Of a stretch of 64,000 bases of DNA, positions 32,774 to 44,968 are shown one piece after another. Source of the DNA: Xenorhabdus ishibashii (lineage in GTDB: Bacteria; Pseudomonadota; Gammaproteobacteria; Enterobacterales; Enterobacteriaceae); assembly GCF_002632755.1 (NCBI RefSeq), contig NZ_NJAK01000001.1:1798001-1862000 (forward strand). Direction: 5' to 3'. Position 1 is the stretch's first letter. Each line of letters begins with the position of its first letter. Under the pieces are notes generated by a model, which was not told the origin of the DNA, ran no database searches, and worked only from the letters and a program-made list of their open reading frames with translations. A program made the position numbers and the translations under genes.

Positions 32774-35110
32774 TTAACGTTTTCTATTAAAGGCAGCAGC
32801 CAATGCATCACTCATAGCGCTATTAGCTAAAGGCGCAGAACCTGAACGTGAAATAGGGCGGTTTCTGCCATTGCCGTTACGATTATTGCGATCCTGACGG
32901 TTACCTTCTTGGGAACTACGGCGTGCTTGTGTTTCACCGGGTTGCTCATCAAGACGCATGGTCAATGCAATACGCTTGCGGTTGAGGTCAACATCCATCA
33001 CCTTCACTTTCACGATATCACCTGTTTTGACGACAGTGTGTGGATCTTCTACAAAGCGATCAGATAGGGAGGAGATATGAACGAGTCCATCCTGATGGAC
33101 ACCGATGTCCACGAATGCACCAAAATTGGTTACGTTAGTGACAGTACCTTCCAAAATCATACCTGCTTGCAGGTCATTCATGGTTTCAACGCCATCGGCA
33201 AATGTGGCTGTCTTGAATTCAGGACGTGGATCGCGGCCTGGTTTTTCCAGCTCTTTCAGGATATCGGTGACGGTCGGAATACCAAATTTTTCGGTCGTGA
33301 ATTCCTGCGCGCTCAGATTACGCAAATTAGCCGGATTACCCATCAGTTCAGGCAGGGTTTGCTGGGTTGTTGCCAGGATCTTCTCAACCACAGGATAGGC
33401 TTCTGGGTGAACGGTTGAAGCATCCAGTGGGTTATCACCCTGATTGATGCGCAGGAAACCCGCACATTGCAGGAAGGCTTTTGGCCCCAGACGGGTCACT
33501 TTCAATAGTTGATTACGGTTGCCGAAACGACCGTTTTCGTCGCGCCAGTTAACAATATTCTGGGCAACAGTACGAGTCAGGCCAGCAACGCGAGTCAGCA
33601 AGGCGACAGAAGCAGTATTCAGGTCAACGCCGACGCCGTTTACACAGTCTTCAACCACGTTATCCAGTTTTTTGGCAAGCAGAGTCTGACTAACATCATG
33701 CTGGTATTGACCAACACCGATGGATTTGGGTTCGATTTTCACCAGCTCAGCCAGTGGATCTTGCAGGCGACGGGCAATGGAGACAGCGCCACGTAGGGAA
33801 ACATCCAGATCAGGGAATTCTTGTGCAGCCAATTCAGATGCAGAATAGACGGAGGCTCCCGCTTCGCTGACCACCACCTTTTGTGCCGTGACGTCAGGAT
33901 ACTGTTTCTGAACGTTGGCAAAGAAGCGTTCTGTTTCACGAGATGCGGTGCCGTTGCCAATGGCAACCAGTTCCACCTGATGTTTAGTGCACAGAGCTGC
34001 AACGGTTGCCGCCGCTTTGTTTTCCTGTCCGGTGTGCGGATAAATAGTATCGGTAGCAATCAGTTTGCCCGTCGCGTCAACAACGGCAACTTTTACTCCG
34101 GTACGCAAGCCTGGGTCCAGACCCATTGTTGCACGCATACCAGCAGGGGCAGCCATCAGCAGGTCACTCAGGTTACGGGCGAAGACGTTGATGGCCTCGT
34201 TTTCGGCCTTCTCACGCAGTGTACCCATCAATTCGGTTTCCAGATGCAGCAACACTTTGATGCGCCATGTCCAGCTCACCACTGCTTTGCGCCAATTGTC
34301 AGCCGGTGCATTATTCAGGCGCAGGTTCAAGTGATCGGTAATAATTTGTTCGCAATGACTCTCTTTTGGGGCTTCCTCAAATTGTGGATCAGCATTCAAA
34401 GAAAGTTGCAGGATGCCTTCATTGCGTCCACGGAACATGGCAAGGGCACGGTGGGAAGGGATGATGGCAATGGCTTCATGGTGGTCGAAATAATCGCTGA
34501 ATTTAGCCCCTTCTTCCTCTTTACCCTCGATAACCCTGGAAACCAAATGGGCATTTTTCCATAAATATTCACGTACCTTCGCCAGCAGGGTTGCATCTTC
34601 GGCAAAACGCTCCATCAGGATATAACGTGCGCCATCCAATGCTGCCTTGGTATCAGCAATGCCTTTGTCAGCATTGACATAGGCAGCCGCCGCCAGTTCA
34701 GGCTCTTGCTGCGGATCTTGCCATAGCAGGTCGGCCAGAGGCTCTAATCCGGCTTCGATGGCAGTTTGTCCACGAGTACGGCGTTTAGGTTTATAAGGTA
34801 GGTACAGATCTTCCAACTCAGTTTTGCTCAGCGTTGCGTTAATCGCTTCTGCCAGCTCAATGGTTAGCTTTCCCTGTTCCTCAATCGATTTTAGGATAGT
34901 CTGACGGCGGTTGGACAGTTCACGCAGATAACCGAGACGGCTTTCGAGTTGGCGGAGCTGTGTGTCATCCAGACCACCGGTGGCCTCTTTACGGTAACGA
35001 GCGATAAAGGGAACCGTATTTCCCTCATCAAGCAGGGAGATGGCAGCTAGGATTTGCTGTGGTTGAGCTTGTAGCTCACCGGCAATGATTCGACTTAAAG
35101 ATTCATTCAT
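32774..35110 (-). CDS. tex: Transcription accessory protein Tex
   Basis: RNA-binding protein (778 residues) of the conserved Tex family. An N-terminal helical region is followed by a YqgF/RNase-H-like domain (about 320-460, [16 protein letters not shown]), helix-hairpin-helix repeats (VGVDLNTAS) and an S1 RNA-binding domain (about 645-720, [15 protein letters not shown]). The C-terminal tail is rich in Arg, Gly and Asn. It is divergent from greB, as in E. coli. The large frame antisense to its middle is a shadow. Confidence 0.96.
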   Translation of the reverse strand: MNESLSRIIAGELQAQPQQILAAISLLDEGNTVPFIARYRKEATGGLDDTQLRQLESRLGYLRELSNRRQTILKSIEEQGKLTIELAEAINATLSKTELEDLYLPYKPKRRTRGQTAIEAGLEPLADLLWQDPQQEPELAAAAYVNADKGIADTKAALDGARYILMERFAEDATLLAKVREYLWKNAHLVSRVIEGKEEEGAKFSDYFDHHEAIAIIPSHRALAMFRGRNEGILQLSLNADPQFEEAPKESHCEQIITDHLNLRLNNAPADNWRKAVVSWTWRIKVLLHLETELMGTLREKAENEAINVFARNLSDLLMAAPAGMRATMGLDPGLRTGVKVAVVDATGKLIATDTIYPHTGQENKAAATVAALCTKHQVELVAIGNGTASRETERFFANVQKQYPDVTAQKVVVSEAGASVYSASELAAQEFPDLDVSLRGAVSIARRLQDPLAELVKIEPKSIGVGQYQHDVSQTLLAKKLDNVVEDCVNGVGVDLNTASVALLTRVAGLTRTVAQNIVNWRDENGRFGNRNQLLKVTRLGPKAFLQCAGFLRINQGDNPLDASTVHPEAYPVVEKILATTQQTLPELMGNPANLRNLSAQEFTTEKFGIPTVTDILKELEKPGRDPRPEFKTATFADGVETMNDLQAGMILEGTVTNVTNFGAFVDIGVHQDGLVHISSLSDRFVEDPHTVVKTGDIVKVKVMDVDLNRKRIALTMRLDEQPGETQARRSSQEGNRQDRNNRNGNGRNRPISRSGSAPLANSAMSDALAAAFNRKR

Positions 35111-35385
35111 GGTCTGTTTTCTTCAACTTCTTTAGGGTCTGTAGATATTCTGAGACATCGTCAGACAGAGCCGGATAAGATCAAATTTCATCTGAAACAG
35201 TATCGGCATGGTTCAAACTGGCTCCATTTATACGTGTTGAGCGCAATAATTTCCAGTTTAGCGCGATATTTCGGTCATGTTGTAACAGAATTCATCAAAT
35301 ATCTTCTAGGTTGGGATTGGGTTGATGAGAGTTGATGAGATATAGTACTCCGCCATTAATCATCTTTTCTCACGTGAGTTTTTTC

Positions 35386-35868
35386 ATGGCCAAGAGTCAC
35401 TATATTACCCGAGAGGGTTGGCATGCGCTTGATCAGGAATTGAAATATCTCTGGAAAGTTGAACGTCCCAGAGTCACCCAGGCTGTTTCAGAAGCTGCTG
35501 CACTGGGGGATCGTTCAGAGAATGCTGAGTACATTTATGGTAAAAAAAGGTTAAGGGAAATTGACCGCCGAGTACGTTTTTTGTCCAAGCGTCTGGATAT
35601 ACTGCAAATTGTCGATCCTGACCCGCGACAAGAAGGGAAAGTCTTTTTTGGGGCATGGGTAAAAGTTGAAAACGAAAATGAAGAAGAACACATGTTTCGT
35701 TTGGTAGGGCCGGATGAATTTGAACCAGCCAAAAAGTGGATTTCCATTGATTCTCCGGTGGCGAGAGCATTACTTGGTAAGCAGGTTGATGATGAAGTCA
35801 CGGTGATGACACCAAATGGCGTGGTGACTTACTGGATACTGGAAATTAGCTACCAGCCTTTGGCATAA
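35386..35868 (+). CDS. greB: Transcript cleavage factor GreB
   Basis: Rescues backtracked RNA polymerase by inducing cleavage of the nascent RNA. An N-terminal coiled coil with the acidic tip LGDRSENAEY and KKRLREIDRRVR is GreB-type; the C-terminal FKBP-like domain ends with a typical SPVARALLGK segment. The start MAKSHYITREGW at 35386 gives 160 residues and matches E. coli; an earlier ATG in frame is not supported. Confidence 0.96.
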   Translation: MAKSHYITREGWHALDQELKYLWKVERPRVTQAVSEAAALGDRSENAEYIYGKKRLREIDRRVRFLSKRLDILQIVDPDPRQEGKVFFGAWVKVENENEEEHMFRLVGPDEFEPAKKWISIDSPVARALLGKQVDDEVTVMTPNGVVTYWILEISYQPLA

Positions 35869-35985
35869 GTCACAGTGCTTGTCTAATGGCCTTAAAAGAC
35901 ATGCGGTTAAGTCTCTATTGGAGTTATGGGTTTTCTGTGAAAGTGATGGATGTTGCGGGCAATGGAGCACCTTGGGAGCTGAAAC

Positions 35986-36705
35986 ATGCAAGAGAGTTAT
36001 AAGATCCTTGTTGTTGATGATGATATGCGCTTGCGGGCGTTACTGGAACGTTACTTATCCGAACAGGGATTCCAAGTGCGTGGCGCAGCAAATGCAGAGC
36101 AGATGGATCGTTTATTGACCAGAGAATCCATCCAATTGATTGTCCTGGATTTAATGTTACCGGGAGAAGATGGATTGTCTATTTGTCGAAGGCTGAGAAG
36201 TCAGCATAATTCAATCCCGATCATCATGGTATCCGCGAAAGGGGAAGAGGTTGATCGGATTGTTGGGCTTGAAATTGGCGCTGATGATTATCTTGCCAAG
36301 CCTTTTAACCCGCGTGAATTGTTAGCACGTATGCGGGCTGTCCTGCGGAGACAAGCAAATGAATTACCGGGAGCGCCGACGTCAGATGATGCGGTGATCA
36401 AGTTTGGGAAATTTAAACTTGATCTTGGAACGCGTGAAATGTTTCATCAAGATGCATTATTACCGTTGACCAGTGGGGAATTTTCCGTGTTGAAGGTGTT
36501 AGTTTCTCACCCACGTGAGCCATTATCACGGGATAAATTGATGAGTTTGGCTCGCGGACGAGAGTATGGTGCGATGGAGCGTTCCATTGATGTCCAGATT
36601 TCCCGCCTGCGTCGCCTGATTGAAGAAGATCCTGCCCATCCTCGTTATATCCAGACAGTTTGGGGGCTGGGGTACGTTTTTGTTCCTGATGGAAACAAGG
36701 TATGA
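35986..36705 (+). CDS. ompR: Osmolarity response regulator OmpR
   Basis: Two-component regulator (239 residues) controlling porin and other genes. The receiver domain has the acidic pocket DDD (11-13) and phospho-acceptor Asp55 in [10 protein letters not shown]; the C-terminal winged helix has [12 protein letters not shown] and [10 protein letters not shown]. envZ begins before its stop (ATGA overlap), so the two are co-translated. Confidence 0.97.
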   Translation: MQESYKILVVDDDMRLRALLERYLSEQGFQVRGAANAEQMDRLLTRESIQLIVLDLMLPGEDGLSICRRLRSQHNSIPIIMVSAKGEEVDRIVGLEIGADDYLAKPFNPRELLARMRAVLRRQANELPGAPTSDDAVIKFGKFKLDLGTREMFHQDALLPLTSGEFSVLKVLVSHPREPLSRDKLMSLARGREYGAMERSIDVQISRLRRLIEEDPAHPRYIQTVWGLGYVFVPDGNKV

Positions 36706-37712
36706 AAAATCCCAGTGTGAAAAAGTTTTGGCTTTCTTTGCGTACTTTATTTTTCCGTGTCCTGTATTTAGTGCTGGGCAGCTTGCTGTTCAGCTCTCTG
36801 GTTACCTTACTGCTGGTGGTACTGGAAGAACTCCCTTTTAACGCGATATTTCCCTATCTCTTTATCAGTGTTTTTGTGGTGGCATTGCCCGTGTTCATGA
36901 TGTTCTGGCGATATTCCGCTATCCAGAAACATTCATTGAAGGTGATGCAAAAAGTCGTTATCGACATAGAAAAAGGCAGAAGAGGTTCATCGATGCCTGA
37001 AATGGGGACGCCCGCTATTCGTTCTGTGATTAGGGCGCTTAACCGATTGTCGATGAAGCTGAAATCACAGGAAAGCGATCAGGCGGTATTAATAGCTGGC
37101 GTAAGCCATGATTTGCGCACGCCACTTACCCGTATTCGTTTGGCGATGGAAATGATGGAAGGAAAAGATGATTTTCTGACAGAGTCTATCCATCAGGATA
37201 TTGAAGAGTGCAATGTCATGATTGATCAATTTATTGATTACCAGCGAGCAGGGCAGGATATGCCGATGGCATGCTGTGAATTGAATGGATTGCTTGAAGA
37301 GGTGATTACGGCAGAGCAGCGTTGTGCGGTAGATACAGATATTGAAAATTGCTTAGCGACAAGTTCGATTTTCATTTTGGCTCATCCCTTTTCCATCAAA
37401 CGTGTATTGATCAATCTGTTCACTAATGCCCGACGTTATGGCAATGGGTGGATACGCGTCAGTAGTGGCTCAACAGAAAAATTCGGCTGGTTTCAGGTTG
37501 AGGACAACGGTACTGGAATGACGAAAGAAGAAGCCACCGTTTTATTCCAGCCTTTCACGCAGGGAAATAGAAATGAAATAAATAATGGCGTGGGGCTAGG
37601 GCTGGCTATCATCCGTCGTATCATTGATACCCATGGGGGAAATATTCAGGTGGGGAGCAGCGAAAAAGAGGGGCTATCCATTCGCATATATATTCCGTTG
37701 AGTGCAAGATGA
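36702..37712 (+). CDS. envZ: Osmosensor histidine kinase EnvZ, short form
   Basis: Inner-membrane sensor kinase for OmpR. Two hydrophobic segments (about 17-41 and 49-68) are separated by only about eight residues (LEELPFNA), so the periplasmic domain of roughly 115 residues found in E. coli is missing. HAMP-like residues, then the H-box [10 protein letters not shown] with His136, N-box [12 protein letters not shown] and G-boxes EDNGTGM and GVGLGLAI, are intact. It is 336 residues long against about 450 in E. coli. A short EnvZ has been described in Xenorhabdus, which supports the assignment of the window. Confidence 0.95.
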   Translation: MKNPSVKKFWLSLRTLFFRVLYLVLGSLLFSSLVTLLLVVLEELPFNAIFPYLFISVFVVALPVFMMFWRYSAIQKHSLKVMQKVVIDIEKGRRGSSMPEMGTPAIRSVIRALNRLSMKLKSQESDQAVLIAGVSHDLRTPLTRIRLAMEMMEGKDDFLTESIHQDIEECNVMIDQFIDYQRAGQDMPMACCELNGLLEEVITAEQRCAVDTDIENCLATSSIFILAHPFSIKRVLINLFTNARRYGNGWIRVSSGSTEKFGWFQVEDNGTGMTKEEATVLFQPFTQGNRNEINNGVGLGLAIIRRIIDTHGGNIQVGSSEKEGLSIRIYIPLSAR

Positions 37713-37752
37713 TAACATCATTGAACGAAGAGTAAGGCACTGCTGAAACGTC

Positions 37753-37770
37753 CTGTCATAAAAATGTCAT
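37753..37770 (+). promoter_or_regulatory. Pho box upstream of pstS
   Basis: CTGTCATAAAAATGTCAT, an almost perfect PhoB binding site (two TGTCA repeats 11 bp apart). A further TGTCAT near 37787 may belong to a second site. It lies about 150 bp before pstS and indicates induction by phosphate starvation. Confidence 0.85.
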
Positions 37771-37915
37771 AACTCCTACATCTTATTGTCATTGAATTCA
37801 CCTATTTTTCCTTCTTGAATCGTTTTATTACCTGAAAATCAGATTGTCAGCGATACCTGTCATTCGTTTCTCATTAATGATGCGTATCTCAGTAGGAGAC
37901 TTAACAGGAGATACT

Positions 37916-38938
37916 ATGAAATCAATGCGTACCACTGTGGCGAGCATCATGGTTACTGTATTTGCCATGACATCTCTGCCTTCATTTGCGGTAGCCAGCT
38001 TGACGGGGGCAGGTGCGACATTTCCTGCACCGATATATACCAAGTGGGCCGATTCTTATCAGAAAGAAACGGGTAACAAAATCAACTACCAAGGCATCGG
38101 CTCTTCTGGTGGTGTAAAACAGATTATTGCCAATACCGTTGATTTTGGTGCATCTGATGCCCCGCTTTCTGATGAAAAATTGGCGACTGATGGTTTGTTC
38201 CAGTTCCCAACGGTAATCGGTGGGATTGTGCTGGCAGTGAATATTTCTGGCGTTAAATCTGGTCAATTGATTTTGGATGGTAAAACCCTTGGTGACATCT
38301 ATCTGGGTAATATCAAGAAATGGAATGATCCGGCAATTGCAAAGTTGAATCCGAATCTCAAACTGCCGGATCAGAACATTGCCGTAGTTCGTCGCGCTGA
38401 TGGATCAGGAACTTCCTATGTCTTCACGAGTTATTTGTCCAAAGTTAACAGCGATTGGAAACAAAAAGTTGGAGTTGGCACGACTGTCAAATGGCCAACC
38501 GGATTGGGCGGTAAAGGTAATGATGGGATTGCTGCATTTGTTCAGCGTCTGCCGGGTTCGATTGGTTATGTCGAATATGCCTATGCGAAGCAGAATCACC
38601 TGGCTTATACCAAACTGGTCTCAGCGGGTGGTGCTGTGGTAGCGCCGACTGAAGAAAATTTTAGCGCAGCGGCTAAAGGTGCAGATTGGAACAGCAGTTT
38701 TGCGCAGGATCTGACAAATCAGAAAGGCGATAATGCGTGGCCAATTACGTCTACTACCTTCATTCTTATCCATAAACAACAGAAAAATGCTGCTAATGGT
38801 ACTGAAGTGCTGAAATTCTTTGATTGGGCTTATGACAACGGCAAAAAACAGGCGAAAGATTTGGATTATGCCACCCTGCCGGAAGAGGTGGTCAGTCAGG
38901 TACGTGCAGCATGGAAGAGCAATCTCCCCTTTTATTAA
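37916..38938 (+). CDS. pstS: Phosphate-binding periplasmic protein PstS
   Basis: Captures inorganic phosphate for the Pst ABC importer. A signal peptide of about 25 residues ends near SFAVA; the mature protein begins with the PstS hallmark [13 protein letters not shown], and QGIGSSGG and [11 protein letters not shown] line the phosphate site. The start at 37916 (AACAGGAG upstream) is preferred over a longer in-frame ATG. It is 340 residues long. First gene of pstSCAB-phoU. Confidence 0.97.
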   Translation: MKSMRTTVASIMVTVFAMTSLPSFAVASLTGAGATFPAPIYTKWADSYQKETGNKINYQGIGSSGGVKQIIANTVDFGASDAPLSDEKLATDGLFQFPTVIGGIVLAVNISGVKSGQLILDGKTLGDIYLGNIKKWNDPAIAKLNPNLKLPDQNIAVVRRADGSGTSYVFTSYLSKVNSDWKQKVGVGTTVKWPTGLGGKGNDGIAAFVQRLPGSIGYVEYAYAKQNHLAYTKLVSAGGAVVAPTEENFSAAAKGADWNSSFAQDLTNQKGDNAWPITSTTFILIHKQQKNAANGTEVLKFFDWAYDNGKKQAKDLDYATLPEEVVSQVRAAWKSNLPFY

Positions 38939-38954
38939 GGGGAAATAACCTAAA

Positions 38955-39929
38955 ATGAGAATGAAGCGTATGGCCGAACGTAAAACGGCACTGAAAGCAC
39001 CGGGCAAAAAGGGTGACATTATCTTCAGTGCTTTGGTCAGGTTAGCTGCGTTGTTAACTTTATTTCTGCTGGGAGGCATTATCATTTCGCTGATTATTGC
39101 TTCCTGGCCGAGTATACAAGTATTTGGTTTTGCTTTCTTATGGAGTAAAGAGTGGGATGCACCGGCTGAGTTGTTTGGCGCATTAGTACCGATTTATGGC
39201 ACATTGATGACTTCGTTAGTTGCCCTGATCATTGCGGTTCCAGTAAGTTTTGGCATTGCCCTGTTTCTGACGGAGTTGTCCCCAAACTGGTTGAAACGCC
39301 CATTGGGTGTGGCGATTGAGTTATTGGCGGCGATCCCCAGCATTGTTTATGGCATGTGGGGGTTGTTTGTCTTTGCTCCACTATTTGCTAGCTATTTCCA
39401 GCAACCCGTTGGTGACGTGCTCTCCAGCATTCCCATCGTGGGCGCTCTGTTCTCTGGCCCTGCCTTTGGTATTGGCATTCTGGCTGCGGGCGTCATTCTT
39501 GCCATTATGGTTATCCCCTATATCGCTTCTGTCATGCGTGATGTGTTTGAACAGACTCCTGTAATGATGAAAGAGTCTGCTTATGGCATTGGTTGTACAA
39601 CATGGGAAGTGATTTGGCATATCGTCTTGCCTTATACCAAAAATGGTGTGATTGGTGGTGTAATGTTAGGGCTTGGTCGGGCATTGGGGGAAACAATGGC
39701 TGTCACCTTTATTATCGGTAATACCTACCAACTTGATAGTGTGTCGCTGTATATGCCAGGGAACAGTATCACTTCTGCATTGGCAAATGAATTTGCTGAG
39801 GCTGAGTCTGGTTTGCACACTGCTGCATTGATGGAACTGGGGCTGATCTTGTTTGTCATCACTTTTGTCGTATTGGCGTTGTCAAAATTAATGATTATGC
39901 GTCTGGCAAAAAATGAGGGACAGCGCTGA
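38955..39929 (+). CDS. pstC: Phosphate ABC permease PstC
   Basis: Inner-membrane subunit of the Pst importer, 324 residues with six membrane segments. It carries the ATPase-contact loop (about 210-235, [21 protein letters not shown]) and is close to E. coli PstC throughout. Three methionines lie within the first six codons; the first has AGGGGAA upstream. pstA starts within 2 nt of its stop. Confidence 0.96.
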   Translation: MRMKRMAERKTALKAPGKKGDIIFSALVRLAALLTLFLLGGIIISLIIASWPSIQVFGFAFLWSKEWDAPAELFGALVPIYGTLMTSLVALIIAVPVSFGIALFLTELSPNWLKRPLGVAIELLAAIPSIVYGMWGLFVFAPLFASYFQQPVGDVLSSIPIVGALFSGPAFGIGILAAGVILAIMVIPYIASVMRDVFEQTPVMMKESAYGIGCTTWEVIWHIVLPYTKNGVIGGVMLGLGRALGETMAVTFIIGNTYQLDSVSLYMPGNSITSALANEFAEAESGLHTAALMELGLILFVITFVVLALSKLMIMRLAKNEGQR

Positions 39930-39930
39930 G

Positions 39931-40839
39931 ATGACAACCATCAATAAGCAACTTCCACATTTAGTCGATACAGTAAACGACGCGGAGATGAAAAGCCGTC
40001 GCCGTATGCAGTCTTGGCGTCGCCAGAAAAATCGGCTGGCACTCATGATATCCATGATGACGATGGCATTCGGCTTATTCTGGCTGGGCTGGATTTTAAT
40101 CTCCACCGTTACTAAAGGTATTGATGGTATGTCGCTGGCGTTGTTTACCGAAATGACGCCACCGCCCAATACCGAGGGCGGTGGATTGGCAAACGCCATT
40201 GTTGGCAGCGGATTGTTAATCTTCTGGGCAACGGTGTTTGGTACGCCATTGGGGATTATGGCGGGAATTTATCTGGCGGAATATGGTCGCCGTTCATGGC
40301 TGGCAGAAATCATCCGCTTTATTAATGACATCCTGCTTTCAGCCCCTTCGATTGTTGTCGGATTATTTGTCTATACGGTTGTGGTGGCAAAGGTGCAACA
40401 CTTTTCGGGTTGGGCAGGGATAATTGCGTTAGCACTGTTGCAGATCCCCATCGTTATCCGCACGACGGAAAACATGCTGAAATTAGTGCCGGATAACTTG
40501 CGTGAAGCCGCTTATGCACTGGGTACTCCGAAATGGAAAATGATCTCTGCTATTACATTAAAGGCATCGATATCAGGCATTATTACCGGTGTATTGCTGG
40601 CTATTGCCCGAATCGCTGGTGAAACGGCTCCACTGTTGTTTACTTCGCTTTCTAATCAGTTCTGGAGCACCGATCTCAGCCAGCCGATTGCAAACCTGCC
40701 TGTCACCATTTTCAAGTTTGCCATGAGTCCATTTTCTGACTGGCAGCAGTTGGCATGGGCGGGGGTATTGCTGATCACCCTGTGTGTATTGCTAATTAAT
40801 ATTGTGGCGCGTGCACTGTTTGCGAAGAAAAAATACTAA
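39931..40839 (+). CDS. pstA: Phosphate ABC permease PstA
   Basis: Second membrane subunit of the Pst importer, about 302 residues. The start at 39931 follows the pstC stop by 1 nt, with GAGGGA inside the pstC end. It contains [18 protein letters not shown] and the coupling loop [15 protein letters not shown], both nearly identical to E. coli. A positively charged N-terminal tail precedes the first helix. Confidence 0.96.
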   Translation: MTTINKQLPHLVDTVNDAEMKSRRRMQSWRRQKNRLALMISMMTMAFGLFWLGWILISTVTKGIDGMSLALFTEMTPPPNTEGGGLANAIVGSGLLIFWATVFGTPLGIMAGIYLAEYGRRSWLAEIIRFINDILLSAPSIVVGLFVYTVVVAKVQHFSGWAGIIALALLQIPIVIRTTENMLKLVPDNLREAAYALGTPKWKMISAITLKASISGIITGVLLAIARIAGETAPLLFTSLSNQFWSTDLSQPIANLPVTIFKFAMSPFSDWQQLAWAGVLLITLCVLLINIVARALFAKKKY

Positions 40840-40864
40840 TATTTTTTCAAAGGAATAAAAATAG

Positions 40865-41695
<831 letters not shown>

Positions 41696-41710
41696 TATGG
41701 GGATAACAAT

Positions 41711-42427
41711 ATGGACAATCTGAATCTCAGCAAACACATTTCCGGTCAATTTACGGCTGAACTGGAGCATGTTCGTACAGAATTGATGACAATGGGGGGG
41801 CTGGTGGAAGAGCAGCTCAGCAAAGCGATTCTGGCGATGCATAACCAAGATGAAGTATTAGCACGGCAAGTCATTGAGGATGACCAAAAGGTTAATATGA
41901 TGGAAGTGGCGATTGATGAAGCGTGTGTCCGCATCATTGCAAAACGCCAACCGACGGCCAGTGACCTGCGTTTGATCATGGTCATTTCAAAAACCATTGC
42001 TGAACTGGAGCGTATTGGCGATGTTGCCGATAAAATTTGCCAGACCGCGCTTGAAAGATTTTCACATCAACAGCAATCCTTGCTGGTCAGCCTGGAATCA
42101 TTAGGGCGTCATACAATCCAAATGTTGCACGATGTGTTGGATGCCTTTGCCCGTATGGATCTGCAAGAAGCTATCCGTATCTACCATGAAGATAAAAAAG
42201 TTGATCAGGAATACGAAAGTATTATCCGCCAGCTAATGACCTATATGATGGAAGATCCCAGAACCATTCCGAATGTTATGACGGCTCTCTTCTGTGCTCG
42301 CTCTATTGAACGCATTGGTGACCGTTGCCAGAATATTTGTGAATTTATCTTCTATTACGTTAAAGGGCAGGACTTCCGCCATATTGGTGGCGATAATCTG
42401 GAAAAATTACTGATCCAAAAAGAGTAA
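41711..42427 (+). CDS. phoU: Phosphate signalling protein PhoU
   Basis: Negative regulator linking the Pst importer to the PhoR-PhoB pair; 238 residues forming two three-helix bundles with the metal-binding ERIGDVADK and ERIGDRCQN repeats. It is preceded by GGGGATAA and follows pstB by 15 nt, closing the operon. Confidence 0.96.
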   Translation: MDNLNLSKHISGQFTAELEHVRTELMTMGGLVEEQLSKAILAMHNQDEVLARQVIEDDQKVNMMEVAIDEACVRIIAKRQPTASDLRLIMVISKTIAELERIGDVADKICQTALERFSHQQQSLLVSLESLGRHTIQMLHDVLDAFARMDLQEAIRIYHEDKKVDQEYESIIRQLMTYMMEDPRTIPNVMTALFCARSIERIGDRCQNICEFIFYYVKGQDFRHIGGDNLEKLLIQKE

Positions 42428-42537
42428 TTTTTATTCCAAAATTGAATAAATATAGTATTTTATATTATTTCATGTGCTATATCGAAATTGATAACTTTTG
42501 TTGATATATAAAAATTAATAACCAACAGGGGTATACA

Positions 42538-43383
42538 ATGAAGATTCGCAACAAATCTCGCATAGCGGTTACTGCTTTGCTGACCAGCTTGGCATTGGTT
42601 TCAGGAGTGGCAAAAGCAGATAAACTTGATGACATTAAAAAAGCTGGCACGATACGTATTGCGGTATTTGACAGTAACCCACCATTTGGTTTTATCGATC
42701 CCCAAACAAAAAAATTGGCAGGCTATGATGTCGATATCGCCAATGCGATTGCCAATGATTTGGGGGTAAAGCTGGAACTGCGTCCAACGAATCCAGCAAA
42801 CCGCATCCCTCTGCTTTCTTCCAAGAAAATTGACTTAATTGCTGCTAACTTCACGATCACGGATGAACGCGCAAAACAAGTTGATTTCTCCATCCCTTAT
42901 TTTGCGACGGGCCAGAAATTCATTGCCCGCAAAGGTGTTTTGATCAAGCCGGACGATATTGCCAAACTGCGTATTGGTGCAGACAAGGGCACTGTACAGG
43001 AAATTACCTTGCGTGAGCGTTATCCAACAACCAAAGTGATCTCTTATGATGATACACCGTTGGCATTTGCGGCTCTGAGAAATGGTAATGTTCAGGCGAT
43101 CACGCAGGACGATGCGAAACTGGTTGGTTTGCTGGCAAACGTACCAGAAGCCCAGAAAGCCGATTTTGAAATTTCCCCTTTCAGCATTACCCGTGAATAT
43201 CAAGCAGTCGCGGCTTCCAAAGGGGAAACGCGATTGGTTGATTCGGTTAACCAAACCTTACTGAAATTGGAAAAAGAGGGGAAAGCAGAGAAAATCTATA
43301 ACCGCTGGTTTGGCCCAGACACTAAATCCGCTCAACCGCGTGGTGATTTTAAATTTGCTCCGTTAGAGGATCAGGCAAAATAG
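42538..43383 (+). CDS. Amino-acid ABC transporter periplasmic binding protein
   Basis: Family-3 solute-binding protein of 281 residues. The signal peptide ends at VAKA (about residue 27); mature features are GTIRIAVFDSNPPFGF, AGYDVDIANAIA and the LIAANFTITDERAKQVDFS amino-acid site. Substrate is probably a polar amino acid. The two following genes encode the permeases; a hairpin separates them and may set a higher level for this protein. Confidence 0.9.
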   Translation: MKIRNKSRIAVTALLTSLALVSGVAKADKLDDIKKAGTIRIAVFDSNPPFGFIDPQTKKLAGYDVDIANAIANDLGVKLELRPTNPANRIPLLSSKKIDLIAANFTITDERAKQVDFSIPYFATGQKFIARKGVLIKPDDIAKLRIGADKGTVQEITLRERYPTTKVISYDDTPLAFAALRNGNVQAITQDDAKLVGLLANVPEAQKADFEISPFSITREYQAVAASKGETRLVDSVNQTLLKLEKEGKAEKIYNRWFGPDTKSAQPRGDFKFAPLEDQAK

Positions 43384-43438
43384 TAAGTTCGTTTAGCCGT
43401 TTCTGTTTGGTGCTTCCATTTAAAAAGACAAATTGATT

Positions 43439-43458
43439 AGCCCCGTTATTTCGGGGCT
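43439..43458 (+). terminator. Intercistronic hairpin after the binding-protein gene
   Basis: AGCCCCG / CGGGGCT arms around a 6-nt loop, followed by TTTGCTG, 28 nt before the first permease ATG. It probably acts as an attenuator or mRNA stabiliser rather than a full stop. Confidence 0.65.
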
Positions 43459-43485
43459 TTGCTGTTGGTTTATGTGGTAAATGAT

Positions 43486-44223
43486 ATGTTTGAGCAATTT
43501 ATTACCGAGCACTTACTGGCTCCTGAATATCTGCAATGGCTTTGGCAGGGATTTCTGATCACCTTGTGGCTTTCTGCCTGTGTCATTGCTTCTTCTACTT
43601 TACTGGGTTTTGTGATTGCGGCAGCACGGGATAGCCAAATCAAGCCACTGTGCTGGCTGGTTACGGCTTATACGACGGTATTTCGTAACACGCCTTTATT
43701 GGTACAACTGTTTTTTTGGTACTTCGCATCCGGGCAAGTTCTGCCACAAGCGGCGATGATGTGGCTGAACACGCCCCACGATACAATGATTTTCGGTCTG
43801 ACACTGGAATGGCCGTCTTTTGAGTTTTTGGCGGGATTTATTGGATTAACCCTCTATTCAGCGCCGTTTGTTGCAGAAGAATTACGTGCGGGCATTCAGG
43901 GCGTCGGACGCGGGCAGAAATATGCAGCCCATGCATTGGGTTTAACGGGCTGGCAGGCCATGCGTCACGTTGTATTGCCTCAGGCACTGAAAATAGCCAT
44001 GCCACCTTTATTGGGGCAATACATGAATATTGTCAAAAATTCATCATTGACGATGGCGATTGGTGTGGCAGAACTCTCCTATGCTTCTCGTCAGGTGGAA
44101 ACCCAATCCTTACAAACCTTTGAGGCATTTGGTGTGGCGACCGTACTCTACATCGCCATTATTGCCATGATGGAAGGCTGGGGACAATGGCGCCAACAGA
44201 GAACATTGGCGAGAGGGTATTGA
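43486..44223 (+). CDS. Amino-acid ABC transporter permease, subunit 1
   Basis: HisM/GltJ-type membrane subunit of about 245 residues. Membrane segments, FRNTPLLVQLFFWYF and the EAA loop around ALGLTGWQAMRHVVLPQA are typical. The ATG at 43486 (MFEQFI) is chosen; an upstream in-frame TTG would overlap the hairpin. Its gene is 1 nt before the next permease gene, so translation is coupled. Confidence 0.9.
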   Translation: MFEQFITEHLLAPEYLQWLWQGFLITLWLSACVIASSTLLGFVIAAARDSQIKPLCWLVTAYTTVFRNTPLLVQLFFWYFASGQVLPQAAMMWLNTPHDTMIFGLTLEWPSFEFLAGFIGLTLYSAPFVAEELRAGIQGVGRGQKYAAHALGLTGWQAMRHVVLPQALKIAMPPLLGQYMNIVKNSSLTMAIGVAELSYASRQVETQSLQTFEAFGVATVLYIAIIAMMEGWGQWRQQRTLARGY

Positions 44224-44224
44224 T

Positions 44225-44968
44225 ATGGACTTTACTGTTATTGCAGAAAACTGGCGTTATTTGCTCTTGGGAACCTTTCCCGATGGACCACTGGAAGGGG
44301 CGGCATTGACGCTGGTAATCAGTATCATAGCGGGGACTATTTCCATCGTATTGGGTATTCTCGGTGGCGTTGCACTGGCGATGCTGCGCGGTTTTTGGGT
44401 CAACTTATTGGCGGCAGTGTTGGGTTTCTTTCGCGCCATTCCGGTCATTATGCTGATTTTCTGGACGTATTTCTTATTGCCCGTCGTATTGGGAATGGAG
44501 ATCCCTGAAATTACGACCGTTGTCTGTGCATTGGCATTGATTACTTCGGCTTATTTAGCACATGGCGTCAAAGCGGGGATTTTAGCGATTGGTGATGGTC
44601 AATGGCGGGCAGGATTATCGCTGGGCTTTAATCGTTGGGAAGTATTGCGGCATATCGTTTTGCCACAGGCATTGCGTATGATGGTGCCTTCATTTATCAA
44701 TCAGTGGATTGCGTTAATCAAGGATACCTCATTGGCTTATATCGTTGGCGTCGCGGAATTGTCATTTTTGGCGACCCAAGTGAATAACCGCAGTATGGTC
44801 TATCCGATGGAAGTCTTTTTATTCGTTGCGCTGGTTTATTTTGTGATGTGTTTATCACTGGAGTTAATGGCTAATTACATGGCCCGTCGTTTCTCAGTGA
44901 GGCGTAAAAAGACCGCCATCTTCGGGTTTTGGCGTAAAAAAACGTTGACCGTGGTTCCTCAAAATTAA
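44225..44968 (+). CDS. Amino-acid ABC transporter permease, subunit 2
   Basis: GltK-type partner permease, 247 residues, with FRAIPVIMLIFWTYF and the EAA loop LGFNRWEVLRHIVLPQA. The operon ends here without an ATPase gene, so the importer must use an ATPase coded elsewhere, or the complex is incomplete. The C-terminal tail is strongly basic (RRFSVRRKKT). Confidence 0.9.
   Translation: MDFTVIAENWRYLLLGTFPDGPLEGAALTLVISIIAGTISIVLGILGGVALAMLRGFWVNLLAAVLGFFRAIPVIMLIFWTYFLLPVVLGMEIPEITTVVCALALITSAYLAHGVKAGILAIGDGQWRAGLSLGFNRWEVLRHIVLPQALRMMVPSFINQWIALIKDTSLAYIVGVAELSFLATQVNNRSMVYPMEVFLFVALVYFVMCLSLELMANYMARRFSVRRKKTAIFGFWRKKTLTVVPQN

Noticed and set aside
33821..34564. 247-codon open frame antisense to tex
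   Set aside because: No family resemblance, no ribosome site, and fully within the well-conserved tex gene; a shadow frame.
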